Assembly: GCA_032622095.1 (NCBI GenBank)
Contig: CP136064.1
Span: 190,887,794-190,951,793 of the forward strand
DNA length: 64,000 nucleotides
Direction: 5' to 3'
Origin: Siphonodentalium dalli
Lineage: Eukaryota > Mollusca > Scaphopoda > Gadilida > Siphonodentaliidae
The position numbers and the translations under genes were made by a program. Numbering within the stretch: position 1 is the first letter of the stretch; every line of letters starts with the position of its first letter. Positions 41,401-56,400 of this stretch are shown here, piece after piece. The notes beneath the pieces were generated by a model. The model saw nothing but the letters and a program-made list of their open reading frames with translations. It was not told the origin of the DNA and made no database searches.

Positions 41401-44400
41401 TATGAAGCCCTGAAAACAGGCAAACCAAAATCTGTGGAGTCCGAGCGTAGCTTCTCGAGTGCTGGCAAATTTTCAACGAAGATTCGGCGGTCACGATTAA
41501 GTGACAGTTCTTTAATCAACCTTCTGTTTTTACGGAAGTTCTATTGCAAAAACAGACGGTTGCTTAACAAAATGTCACTTAAGGGTGATCGAGTCTTCGT
41601 TGATGTTGCTAAATTTATGACATTAACGGTACATTAAACTACAGTACGATTTGACTATGAACTGTGAAAATCAATCATGTGTTTATTTTTGTTTAAATGG
41701 CGCAAGAATGTGGCAAGATTCGCGTGTTACTTTGTTGTTCAACTGTAAGTTTTAAAAGTAATTAAAGAGATGTTGCATTAAAACCATGTTGTGTATATAT
41801 TTTGACATTCGGCAGTAAGTTATATTATCATAATATGATGTCAACAAATAAACCGGGAATTTTCCCGGTTCCCGGATCCAGGGATGAAAAATGTCCCGGT
41901 TCCGTTTTCCAAAATAAACTGGGAAATATTAAACTCTACATGCATCACATTGTGTGTTTTGTTCAATGTTTCGCTGTTAGAGCATTGGGTAAAATGAGCA
42001 TTGACTGGGGGGGGGGGGGGGGGGGGGGGGTGTAGCACTGATCAGCGTAAGCAGTAACCATGCATTGATCGATTACTCTTCTTGTGTCTTGTCGCACCTG
42101 TATGCAAGGCGTCGGTTTTGGAACATTTGCCACCAACATCATAGTGTGGGGGCAAATGTAGATCTTATCTACTTTTTTAGTAGAAGCAAGCCACTATGAT
42201 TTTCATAACCTATTCAGTTTGGAGGGATTTTTAAAACTCAATTCCAATTTTTTTATCCAGCCGGAAGTAGAAAAAGATGAGAGAGTACCGATATGGTGAA
42301 AAAATGCATGTAAATCACCCCTAGCCTTAAAAAAAATATCGCTAACAACCCATACTGTTAACTCTGACCTTCCTGAGAAATCTGCTGTGTCGCCTGAACC
42401 AGTAAACCACAGTGTTCGCGCTGGACCGAAAAAAAGTTTAGCCAAAAGTTTAGCCAAATGAAACTTTTATTAGCCAAATGAGAAAAACTTTAGCCAAATG
42501 TTTTTTGGCCAAATTAAAAAAAACTATGGCAAAATTAAATTATCGTTTTCTGATCGGTTCACAATTAATGACTAAAACTTCAAAACTAACAGACACAGGT
42601 AAAATACACAATAATTTAACTAATTTTGATGAACTAAAAATATTTTTATATATATCATTTAATAAAAATTTATTAATCTTTATGTGAAAGAGTGATTGGG
42701 GGGGGGGGGGGGGGGGGGGGGTAACCCCGGATTGTCCTTCTTAATGTCATTATTTTTTGGTTTTATATCAATATCTTTTTTTTAAATCATTAAATATTAA
42801 CCATCCTTGCGAAAATATCTAAGTGACATCTGGAAACTAATAACTTAATATTGTTACGACATTATCAAATTACAGTCTGTCATAAGAGCATGCATATTAT
42901 TTGGAATGTATTGGCATTGACGACAAATAGCCACAAAATATCTGTCGTGATTCACATTTGGCTGATTAAGCTATTGTCTTACATATGGTGCTCATAAACC
43001 TTGTCCGTCATAAATACAATGTCATCATAAACATGCATTGTGCAGGAGCCCCGTGAGCGATCAGACAGACAATGGGGGATTAGCGGATTAAATGTAAAAT
43101 GCTGTTTCGCGCAGAGTGACGGGTTTCCCTTTGTACTGTCCGCGATCGGGTTTCCCCTTTGTACAGTCGGCGATATATTCCCACTTACGATGTTTTCGGA
43201 CTACATGTAGATCGTTCACATCACAGAATTGAAAACCCACTTGCCAAAATTCATGCTTTCAGTCTCCATTTGGGGTCAAAAAAAGTTTAGCAAAAAGTTT
43301 AGCCAAATGAAATTTTTATTAGCCAAATTCGAAAAAGATTAGCCATTGGCTAATTTGGCTACCGACAGCGCGAACACTGGTAAACCATAAAGGTAAGTGG
43401 ATCAGATGATTTGGGGAACATATCATTGCTATTTGGAGTAGATTTGGTCAAAAACATGTGCAAAAATCCTCGAAAATATCCTGATTTTTGCTTATGGCAG
43501 CCATCTTGTGTTTTAATTCCTAAATCATCACCCAAAAAGTATTGTTGATGCATTTTTAACTGAGATTGTAGAGGCAATTGATCATGACAGTCATGTCTTA
43601 ATATTTTCTGACATATTAAATGAAAATTAAAAGGTTGCATGCATGGGGTTTCGGGACCATGTGCAGGCCTGAAAAACAAGAAATTGGCTTTGCATGGCCT
43701 TAGTTTATATGAATTATTAAAGAGTCATAAAACAACTGAAATTTTACACTTTTTCCCACTGAGAATTGGATCAAAATTCCACTCCAAATAAGTCAAAGGG
43801 ACTGGGTCAAAGCATACTGGTACACCAGCTAAATTTCCCAAAAAACACAATACCTTTTTCTTTTCCTGCTCGAGCTGTTTCTCAAGTTTCTTTGCCTTAG
43901 CTTTTGAGTACTTGAGATCTTCTCTGCACTTCACATCTCTTTTTTCACATTCAGCAAACTTTTCTTTCATTTCCTCACAGATTTTGCTTTGCTTGTCCTC
44001 ATCTCTATTGATTGCAAATATATTAATCTTATTAAACTAATTGTAAATGCAGCTTTTTGTGTCTTTTGTGGGTCTTTGAGGCCAAATATAGAAAGAGTTG
44101 TTTCCCGGGGCCCGCCACATTGGATTTCAACCCCCACGCTGAATTGTTGACTACCGAAAATCAACTTATTTAAAGTAAATAGCTTAGTGGATCGTGTGTG
44201 TGGTAAAGTGAAATAGTTGGAATCCTGGATACGGATCTATTTGTAAGTGAACACGTGCTACAGTACAGGATGAATTAAACAGTGTATAGATCTAAATGCA
44301 TGAACCAATAACCATTTGAACGCTTTCTATTTGAAGTTTGTGTTTTTCAAATGTAACTTTTACCAACAATTATAAGTATCAACTATTTTTATATTAAATG

Positions 44401-47400
44401 AAATGTTCTGGTTCTGAGATTTAATATATTTTATTGATCAATGCTGGGATACCCCAAAGGTGAAAATTAAAATATGGGCAGGTCGGAAACCAAATTGTGA
44501 AAAAAAATGTGATGAACGAACAAATTACTGGACAATTCTAATGGACGGAAATGCAACATTTTCAGATAAACAAAGAGGGATACCTCTTGAATGGAAAATG
44601 TGAACAATGTCAATGAACCCTCTTTTGAAAGCCCTCCAGATGACAAACATACATACCAAATTTCATCGAGATTTGATAACCCATGGTTGAGATATATGAG
44701 CGACGGACAGAAATCCAACATTTGTAGATAAATAAAGAGGGATAACTCTTGATACTCTAGTAGCTCATGATGGTTTTGTATGCACTTGTATGTCCAGAGC
44801 AAAACTCTTCACAAATCCACTAATTGAAGGTACACGAACAATATTTGGTTGGTGACACATTTCCCATTGAGGGCGAAATGGGTCAAATGGCCACGCCCCT
44901 TTTTGCGCGAAGTACTACCACCCGCCGTGACTATATCTCCAGAACCGATGGACATAGGTGGTCGTGTGACCACTCAAAATATGCGGAATGGCCATATTAT
45001 GGGGGGTCAGTAACACATGTTCATATCCAAAAGACAATGGTTTTTAAGATAATTGACAAAAACCAAAAAAAAATCAATTTTTAAGGGCCTGAACCCCAAT
45101 TTTGGGATTCAGCACTTTTATCTCAAAGTTGAGCCCCCATTTAGAATTTTATTGACCTATATCCATCGGTGCCATATACAGGTATCATTTCTGATATTTT
45201 CTGTACCATTATCGGATGGGATTGACCTTCAAGGAGCTCTTGACCCTGAAAATAAGGTTTTTGGATGGAATATATTGGTCGTAGAATGAAAAACAGACAT
45301 TTTCCCAATAACAAAGATGTTGAGGAAATCATCAATTATAGGGTATTTGATCAGTAACCTAAAACTCCTACAAAAAGGTTACCTGGTGATATAATTTGAA
45401 TGTAGTTCATCTTTTGTTATCTAGATTTCATGGCCTTTGATGTGAGATGGCTGCCAAAATGGTTATAAATGGAATTACATATATCACATTAGCAATATAC
45501 TTGTAAATGAGTTCAATGTGTTATTTTCTTTAAACTTATGGGAGAACAGGGTGTTTTTATGGTATGCTAATGTTGAATTGAATTATACTCAGCCCACAAG
45601 TAGGTTTAGTAAATGTTGAGTTACTACAATTTGATCAATCAGTATGATTCGGTAGTCGAGCAGGTTGTGTCTTTATCAGTCCCACATCAATTTTGATTGG
45701 CTGCATCACCATTCTGTATAAAGGTTCTACAATTTCCCTAACACGTACATTATTTTAGAACAAATAATGGCTAGCCTGGCATGATTGCCTATATTTATAT
45801 CCTGATATATGTATATGTACACGTAGATGTATATTTGCCCTAAATTGTTTCTGGTTCAAATTTGGGAGTTTGTAAGAAAATAAGTCATAAGAAAGATGCA
45901 GTTGCAGTAATATTAAAATATATTGTCCTGTTCAAAACTAACAGATACATGTCTATTGGTGCGATATCCAGTAATAAAGACTAAAATAATCCAGTTATCC
46001 AGTTATAATAAATCCACACATTAAAAATATAGGGCTTCCATACATACAGAATATTTTCCAACTTGACAATCGTTCCTTGTATTCAACTGAGTGAGTACAT
46101 GTGAGGTTCATGGAAATTTATTTGGCAAGCTTGATTCTAAAGTAGGGTCCTGCGAATATTTGATATTCGATTCGAGATTCGATTCGAAAGTCAAATTCGA
46201 TTCGAATTCGAGTCGAAATTTCCAACTCGAAATTTCAAATATATACCGGTATGGATGAAATTATTAGCTGTTTACGAACACGTACACACGTCGATCTTAG
46301 CTGTTTCTGTGCCATTTAATTCCATAAAATTATGAATATGTGGGCTTTATAATTCTTATTGTACATCACGAATGTACGCATGCTATTAAATATATTTATG
46401 GCCAGTAATTAGCCACCAGATTAGGACCACTAAATACGTCTGAATTCTAGCTTTGAACATGGTTGCCAAAAGCTCTGAAATCGCCGTTGGACCGACGACG
46501 CACGTACATTATAATAACTATGAGACAGAGCAACTGCTAGCGTTATCCGCCGACTGTCTATCTCAGGTTCCGCGTTATTTGTATGTGACATCGTTAATGA
46601 TGTAAACTTCACGTGTTTCAGGGGTCGAAAAGTGCATGTTGGTGGCGTTTTCTTTTGAAGTTGACTATCAGTTTCGGAGCGTTCCTTTGGCACTTGACAA
46701 TAAGTCGTCCGTTATTCATGTTTATTTTAAACATGATAAGCTTCTCAGGCAGTGCAAGAACTTACACGTGTGACGAATACAACATGGTGTATAAATCGCA
46801 AGCATCTGGGACAACGACCCATCTATGGAATCATCAGTTCCAGAAGCACCCAGTACTACATAATCAGGCTACCCTGCAACTGTTGTTGCATCTTCAAGTT
46901 TACAACAACGGGTGTTTCCGAATGCCCATTTGCAATTTTGCATGTACATGCAAACTGTACAAACTTTGCGCGATTTTAGTTCCGATAGGCCGGTTATATA
47001 TTAATCGTCGTGTCGTCCACATGGACGTTTTGATCTGTTTTTTTTTTCTTCTCGACAATAATCAATTGTAGTTAATAGTATCGCGAAATTTATGGTCTGC
47101 ACTCTGCAGTATTTCAAAAACATGCTATGGCCATGCCTACATATACATATGTACACTGATTCTAAAACATCAGCATACACATTAAATATTTTGAAATTAT
47201 ATGTTCTTGAATGTTTCATACAGACACTGACTTTTGCACAAATTGCTCTGATTAGCCAAACAATGCAAAAATAACCAACTTTAGGTAAAATGATGGTACT
47301 ATTTCTTAACAGAATCGCTTGGACCTACAAACATCATAGCAATCCAGCAGTACCCATCAGCATAATATAAAATTAGCAGGACCACTTAACCTGGGGTGGT

Positions 47401-50400
47401 ATTGTAAATGAAAAGATCTTTAAAATGGTAAGTTATGAGGGCTATTAGGTATTATGAAGAATTATGTTAGTGAAATTATAGACCCTCATCTTCTCCAACC
47501 TGCAAGTGCTGCAACTAATGTGGGACTGACAAAAGGCTCATTCTACTATTGATTGAATAGTGATGATTCCATCATTTCCTGAAACTTTTTGTGAGATGGG
47601 GTGTCCTTTTGGAAGAATTGATTACTTCTGAAATATATACTGGTATATATGGTCATCTCTCATCTGATTACAACATGTTTTTACTATACCCAGATGCAAT
47701 ACCCATTTTAAGATCGCAACATATGGCTGCTGCATGAAGCAAACAGCTGGTCATTCCATTTAGTAAAAGTGTTTAGCATGTTTCATAGCTTGGTCACTTA
47801 AATCAGATCAGCTGTTAAATGTTGATAAAAAATTTTGAAAACCTGTTTTGTTCAATCTGTACATTTCTGTTGATTAGAATACAATTGTTACCTGATTTTT
47901 GGTAAAGCACACCAGTTTCCAAGGCATATTCAGTCGGGAAGAGCTCATGTTGTGTGTCGGGGTCAACACATCATCAGCAGCAATTTCCAGCTAATCCCAT
48001 TGTGTGTGGTCAATTGTGCTCTTAAAGTCGATCAGAGAATGCGGATAGTTCTTTAAAAAGTGTCATACATATGCTGTGGCCTAGGTGGTATTGTATACTT
48101 GTGGTGCGTAACATGCTGAAATCGTTTTTTGGCAATTATCTTAAAAAACATTGACTTTTGGATATGAAAATGTATTACTGACCCCCCATAATGTCGATTT
48201 TCAGGGTCAAGAGCTCCTTGAAGGTCAATCCCATCCGATAATGGTACAGAAATTATACCTATATGTGGCACCGATGGATATAGATCAATAAAATTCTAAT
48301 TGGGGGCTCAGCTTTGAGATAAAAGTGCTGAACCCCAAAATTTTGGGGTTCAGGCCCTTAAAAATGGATTTGTTTTGGATTTTGGCAATTATCTTAAAAA
48401 CCATTGACTTTTGGATATGAAAATGTATTACTGACTCCCCATAAAGTGGCCATTCCGCACATTTTGAGTGGTCACACGACCCCCTATGTCCAACGGTTCT
48501 GGAGATATAGTACGGCGGGTGGTAGTACTTCGCGCAAAAAGGGGCGTGGCCATTTGACCCTCAATGGGAAATGTGTCACCAACCAAATATTGTTCGTGTA
48601 CCTTCAATTAGTGGAATTGTGAAGAGTTTTGCTCTGGACATACAAGTGCATACAAAACCACCATGAGCTACTAGAGTATGAATGGAAAATGTGAACAATG
48701 TCAATGAACACTCTTTTGAAAGCCCTCCTGATACCAAACCTGCATACCAAATGTCAACGATATCCGATAACCCATGGTTGAGATATATGAACAGACGGAT
48801 GGATGGACAGATGGACGGATGGATGCATGTAATCGAGTATATCTCCCACCTTTTGGGATGGGGGTATAATTAAAGAAAAAATATATCTTTGACGCAATGT
48901 TTGGGCTCCATGCACATGCCTACTTATTTTGGATGGATTTACAAAGGAAGTTTCCTTGGAAGTAGACTAAAAATAAAATGTTTACAGACAATACAATATT
49001 ACCGACAAGCCGCAATGTAAGCATTAGATGGTATGCTATCGGGAAAATAAAAAATAAAAATAAAACCCACAATTCATCAAAGATATTACTTACTTGACGA
49101 TTTTCTTGTATTGCTTTTCATAATCCAACTTTGAGTCATGAATTTCCTTCATTTTTGTTTTGACTTCTTCCATCCCTTCATTTATTTTGTTGTATTCCTC
49201 TGTTGCTTTTTCCTCGCTCTTTGTACACTCCAAACTATTAAGAAGTATCAAATTGAATACTAATTACTACAATGTTATGCAGACTAAATTAAATAAAGTG
49301 ACAGAATATGATAACTTCTTTATAATTTCAACATCAGGACATAATAAATAATTAAATTAAATACTCAGATTATGGTTGGAATTTTCTTAGGAGGTGTGGG
49401 GGGGGGGTGTCCTATTTTTCCTTCAGAATAGAAGACAACAGCTATAAACCACCGACCTACAGTAAACCACTGAAATACTTGTCCAGATACACAAATGAGG
49501 CTGCCATGCATTAAGCACATATAACTGCTTAATATTTGGAATTGACCTAGAATTGCCATAACAAATTCTATAATTTGCTAGCTAGTGTATAAACAGGGAT
49601 TTTTCTGCTTATTTTGGGAATGGGTCCGGGTCCGTTCGAATTAGGAAAATGTGTCTTCACAGACCAAATTTGGGAATTTTCCATGTTTTAGAAAAAATTC
49701 AATTAATCACTGTTGCACACAAGTAAATAGTATTAATACCGTAATTTTCGGTGTATAACGCTACTTAAACATAGGTTACTCAAAGATGGACAGCCTTGTC
49801 AAAGTACCGGCGGTACCAAGGTAGCCGGTACCGGTGTTGTATTGTTTATTCCACTACATATCACACATTTAAAAGAGTATATTCTAATGTGGTAATTACT
49901 GGTAATGTATGGCATTTTGTGCCAGTTGTTGGTGAGTGTTGTGGATGACAAATACAACCATGTCATACTATCCTAATGCACGTATGCCACAGCAGCCACA
50001 CATAAATAGATAGAACCGCATGAGTGTCTGAATATTGACGAAATTATCGCACGAGATTTGTTGGCAGAGCGATACATCCGAGTGCGGGACGCGTCACGCA
50101 CGAGAGGTATCGGCACCGTATCGCGTTCCGCCAAGAAATCGAGTGCGATATTCGTCAAAATCCAGACACTCATGCGGTACTATTTTTATTACATATCTGC
50201 GTATTACAGTAAGTTGACTCACAATCGTACATCTCCGGTTCAGAAAATGTGAATTTAATTGAGTTTTAACGGCATTTTAGGGTTAACGCAACAATCAGAT
50301 AGGGAGCCCGTCTATCTGCGAGTGAACTTGACCCATCTTGACCCGCTCAAAGGTGTTAATTGGGTTTTCCCCAGATTTTCCAAAAATATAACTCATTCAG

Positions 50401-53400
50401 CGCGCTGCGATTTCGGCAAGTGGGTTGTCGCCCTTGCGTTGAAAAGTTGAAAAATAGTAACGGCGAGAGCCAGTCTAACAACACTGAATGAAATAGTTCC
50501 GTCGACAGATTGCACTGGTGTGATTCTGAGAATTATCACACGCCTGGAACGTTGTGCGATCATGCGACTTACGTTGATAGATATGTAATAAATGTGTGAC
50601 ATACATGCATTAGTTTTGTCTGAAATAGTTGGATTTATCACCCACAACAATCACCTAAAATGTGCCATAATTTAGGCAGCCTGATAGGTGTTAGAATTTT
50701 ATGTTTAGGGCTTCAGGCGCTCAAATACATACATAGGAAAGATGGGTATATATCTATGGTGAATGACAATTTAAACTGAAATAAATGTTATGTACCTGCA
50801 ATCCTCTTATGTAAGTTATAATGTAACACACATTGAGTCAATGACACATATATACATTGTTGAATACAATGATAACAGCTTCAACACACTCGTTGCCTGA
50901 ACTAAATGCGCCGATTTTGTGTGTGGTATGATACCATAATGCAAGCGGCAGTTGCGGCACACTTAAACGAGCAAAGTTCCTTCAATTTTAATCGACCTAT
51001 ACTGATCTATTTACTGTTTTTGGCGAGTACTGAGAACCGTCGGTACTGAGTATCAGAACCGGTACCGTTGAAACGATCAAGTACCGCCGGGTACCGTTAC
51101 CGGTACTGGTACCGGTTGACAAGCCTGAAGATGGAGTAAAATCCCAGCCCATTGAGGTCCATTTCTCAGCCTCAGGTAAGTTGAAAATTCACAGATAACA
51201 ACGGAAGGATGCAAGTCATCCACCAAACTTCAACGGAAAAACGGTAATGAAACACCCAAGGATGGATAGGTATCTAGATGTAATTCAATAAATAAAATAA
51301 GATAATTAATACCACATCAATGTGTCCGTGTTATTCCCACATTGAGGTACCAGTACGGTACTACTCTCGGGCTCCAAATAAAACGTGCAGACCCAAATAA
51401 TAGTGCAGGGGGGAATTTCCAGAAAATGTTTATAAAATTAACAGTGAGGACGTGAAATTTTTATATTTATACATAACTCGGCAATATTTTATATTTTATA
51501 CATAACTCGTCATGGATACACAGCTTAATCGTAAACCGATGAGTCCACTTTTTAAAGGCATGCGGGGAGGGGAAATGTGTATTCTGGAAGAACATGGTGC
51601 GTCCCCCTGATAATGAGATAATCCTAGCAATTTATTTGTGGGAATTCCTCTCAAGCGAGTGACGTATTTACTATAATAACTGTCAAACTTTGATAATTAT
51701 TCAATAAACCCGATGGTATTATATACCTGTCTGCAATTGGGAATTTTGTGGTTGAAAATTGGGAATAAAAGTGCCTTTTTCCCATTGGGAATGGGGCCGT
51801 TTACCGGACCCTGAGGACACCTAAAAAAATCCCTGATAAATTATATTAAATTATCTGCAATGGTAAAAACATCTCTGTAAATCATACGTACATGTATTTT
51901 TGATATATTTTATTCTTGTTTGTGACAACATTGTTTTGAACCTTCAGGTACTCAATAGCTTCATTCTTGTCACCCTCAAGTTCTGATTTCTCTTTCTCCA
52001 CAGCCTTCACTCGATTCAACTGGAACATAATGTTTAGGAAAGAATGATAAAAAGAGAAATCATTTGTAACGGAAATTTGTTTGAAATTTTGACGATCATT
52101 TTCATATAATATAGCTTACTCTATGAAAAATATTTGTCATCATTGTTAACAAATATGTAGAGGATGAACCAAAACGTCCATGTTTTCATATCAGAAACAA
52201 AGCCTCATCTCCAAATTTTAACCCAAGCTGCAATATAATGGTCAATAAATAAGTGCTAAATAGGGTTGATTAATGGGAATTTTAATTTTTCTTACACTGG
52301 ATATCTCGTGATGTATATGTAATTTCCAATATATATATATTACCGGACCAGTATGATAAAATTTATTCAATCGACTACAACGTGCCCGTGTTTATGTTTA
52401 CAGCACGACTGTCAATTTGTGAGGTCAAATAAGTTTGTACTTGTTTTTAATTTAGATAAACATTGTGATCAAATATAATTTCCAAATCATATTACCGCTT
52501 TCAATTGACACCTCTTTTGGCATTCAGAACAAATATCATGTCTTCTATCAGCTTCTATGGCCTAAACCACTTTACTGTCATAATTTGGGGATTTTAGGTG
52601 AGTGGGTCAACAATGCTTAAACTCTGATATAGAACTGTATTTACACAGGACTATGACGTAAAACAAGCATTATCCCAACTGATTTCACTAGCTGGTTTAC
52701 GTCAATAGGAAACTTGTACCAGCATGTCCCATGACCATACCAATCATTGATGCCTGCAAATAATACAATAGTACTAGTGTAACATAGTAGGCTAACACAT
52801 TTTGTCTCCTAATATTCAGTTTTCAATTCGTCACTGTTTTTGTTTTCTTCTTTCATATCAATCATGTAAATTGTATGTGACAAATATTATCTAGCAATTT
52901 GGTCAATAAAATTTCTTTAAAAATAATTTCTAGAATCACCTTCTCGATTCTGAATTCATTGAGATCCTCGACTCTCCTGGCCAGTGTTTCTATTGGCTGT
53001 TTGAATCTGTTGCTGCCAATTATATCTTCTAGAAACTCCAGCATACCATCATCATGTTCACTCTGACCTTTGGGCTTCATCATCGCTATCTGTTCAACCT
53101 CACCCTGCATTGAAGAGATCACATTGAAATTCTGCCAGAGATGAGTTTGTAATTAGAAAAAATTTAACTTAGGCCAAAAAAAACAAAATAATTATTTCAG
53201 TCTCAGAAAAATATTTTTCAGAATCATTGACTTTTTATTTTTAATTTTTTTTTATGCACATCGTAAGCATAGAACATGATAGCTTCCCTTATCGAGTAAT
53301 AGTCAGAAAATGTAGAGGGGACTTTGTTTTGCATATGCACTCATTTAATCTGACAACATTGTGCTACTAGTATACCTATTTGTTATAGGGATTACCAATA

Positions 53401-56400
53401 ATTTTCTAATGCCCCCGACTATTCACAATTGTTATTGTTGTCTATAAATTGACACCTCTCGAGTATAACATGTGATCCTAAATTTCCTCAAGTGCCGTTC
53501 AATTGTTCTGGAGTTACAATAAGTACACCAGACTGATTATCAGCTGACCATTTTAATCAGATTAGTCATCACTTAATGTTCTGTCATTATGTGTATACAT
53601 GATAGTCAATCTACTAATCATATAGATGTTAAGAGTTCATGTATGTTGCAATTAATGCTCAATACATAGGGACATGTTGGTAAAAACATACCAAAAAACA
53701 TTTTTTTTGTGGTCATAATATCAATAATCAAAATAAAACGTCCAATGAGAGCCATTTATTTCAATGTAGCAAGCAGTGTCTGAGACTCAAATAATATTTT
53801 TTATTTGACCTTAACTATCATCATCTCATAATGGAATTAAAACTCACTGTTGAAAAGTTAGTTGATTGCCATTGATTCATTTGTAATGATGTTCAGCTAA
53901 TAATATTCAACAAACGGTTGTTTTGAAGAACTTATTAGCTGAACCGTACTGCAAGCGAAATAATAGGCCTGCAGATTTCAAAATTGTGTGTGTAACCTGT
54001 TTTTCGGTTGCCTGGTTTGTGCTTAGGTAACCCATAGGTTACCAGAAGAGTTACACAAACGTTTATAATCACTACAATTAATAACTGGTATTATTAACTT
54101 CTAATGGGCAAGTCAAAGGACTAATAATTTTGAATGTCTCATTTTGGGACTTGATTGAGCAATAATTAAGTGAGAATCAGTGATCGTGAGACCTACAGAA
54201 AACTTTGGCGAAACCTGTCTTTCGTTCACAGCATTTACATAACCTCCAGGTGAACTGAACGGTCATTCGCCTCAAATTTGCAGGCTTGGAATAATAGACA
54301 ATACTTTCAGAATTGAAGAGAACATCATTCAGTAATCAAACGGTTGGTATCTGTCTCCCAACAAAATTTTAGTTTTTATTTCAATAAAAGTTCCACTGGG
54401 TTATCAAAATTCATATACTGGTGCCAACACTACTGAGATGTAAAACTGTTGATAGTGAATAATAATAACAGTAGTTATTTTCATAAATTTTAAATCAAAG
54501 TGGCAAGACAAAACATCTTTCTTGATTAATATACATGTACATTACATGCATTTACTCTTGTTGGTGGAGTTATTTCTGAATGGTTATTGGCAACACACTT
54601 GGTCTAGTAGGGCTGCAACGATACATGTTTTCACGATACGATACATATCACGATACATGACAAACGATACAATACGTATCGTGATACACTTCGCACGATA
54701 CGATACGCATATCGTGTGACAGCGTATCACGATACAAGCATATCGCGATGAATCGTTGCAGCCCTATGGTCTAGTATACAGGACTATCTTAAATTGAAAC
54801 ACTTATATAAGTATGCAATATACCTGTAAGATATCATAGCCTGAGATTATAGATAGCTATTGCTATAAATTATACCTGCAAGATGAGAAATCTGTTGTGA
54901 TCGAGATCGATTCCACATCCTCTGAGCATTGACGTCACATCTTTGTACGTAACTCTCTTACCATCCACAGCATATGTAGAAGTATTATCTCTGTATGCTG
55001 TTCTAGAGACGACAAATTTTGAGTTGGGGACCACAGTATACTCATCATCTCCAGGCTACAAATATACAGCATAGTATTAGGATAAAAACATGTTTTTCAT
55101 GTGGAATAGCACTGAAATACCTACAGGTAAAAATAAGTGGTTTCATGTGAAATAGCATAAATTTGATAAAAGTCTGTGAAACAACTATCATCAACAAGTA
55201 CATGTTAAAACTGATTGATTTTTTTCTTATTTTCATTATTAATAACTCTCCAATAACAAAATTCCCATATTGAAACCATTGCTATGTAAAAATAAATGTT
55301 ACAGTGGCATTACTAATCAGAGTCCAATTCGATAGTAAAGTTTAATCAAAACAAGGTGGCAAACATTAGAGCTGGAAACAGATAGCAGGATATCCAGTTG
55401 ACACCAGTTATCGTCGGCAGCTGGTTGAAGTATGGTCAACCGGTTAACCGCAATGCTATAAACAATCATGGTACCAAGGTAAAAATATGATGTATTCAGG
55501 TTCTTAATCAGTGATGTTGGTTTTTAAAAATTGACTTAATTTTGGAATGCCCAGATCACATTATATACAACATGTTCCATATTATATACCGTCCAATTTC
55601 CCCCCATGGTATTAAGATATTTTATTGACCTTCAATTTGGTGTATACACATGTACCATTTACAAATTAATTAAGAAGTACTCCAGTTATGACAATAGGTC
55701 TCACACCAACCGGCTGTTTTTTTATACTCAGACGACATGAAGTCCTCTCCAAGAATCGGATGTGACAATAATTTGACCGACTCTCACCTCAAAGACACTC
55801 TCAACGATAAATAGTATATATATTACGCACCAGTTGAAGCTGAATTGTTTACTGACTCACTCAAAGCAATCACGCCACAAATAAATAAGAATATAATCTC
55901 ACCCCAGTGTCAATGATTTTCTGGAAATGTACACTGACGGTACACGACTGTATATCTTTATGATTTTCACTGTTGTGCAGAAGAACACTGAGTTTCTTTG
56001 ATCTTATTTTGTTTGCTCTGTACCCAAAGACAAACAACATGGAATCGATAACATTTGATTTTCCACTTCCGTTCGGTCCGACAATGGAGGTAAAGCTCTG
56101 TAAAACATAATGATACATGTCAGTATGATGGTCTGAAAGAAGTGCAACAAAATTGTCAAGGTATTATGACTGGTATTATTGGAACTTTCTTGGACAAAAA
56201 TTCTCTGAAATTTACAATGAAATCGTTGAAATTCAAAGCCGTACATTTAGCGGTGTATAGTATTTTTGCCAGGAGTGGTAAATGTAGGACCAGCAGGGCC
56301 AAAATTTCCAACTTACACACAAAGCTATAAAGAACAAAAGTATTTAAGCAGCATATTGTGAACTAATTTCAAAATAATATGAAATCATTTTGATAGATTA

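Noticed and set aside
46613-47071. 152-codon frame as a complete gene
   Set aside because: Only a BED-finger-like stretch is credible and it has lost a zinc ligand; the rest is low-quality sequence.
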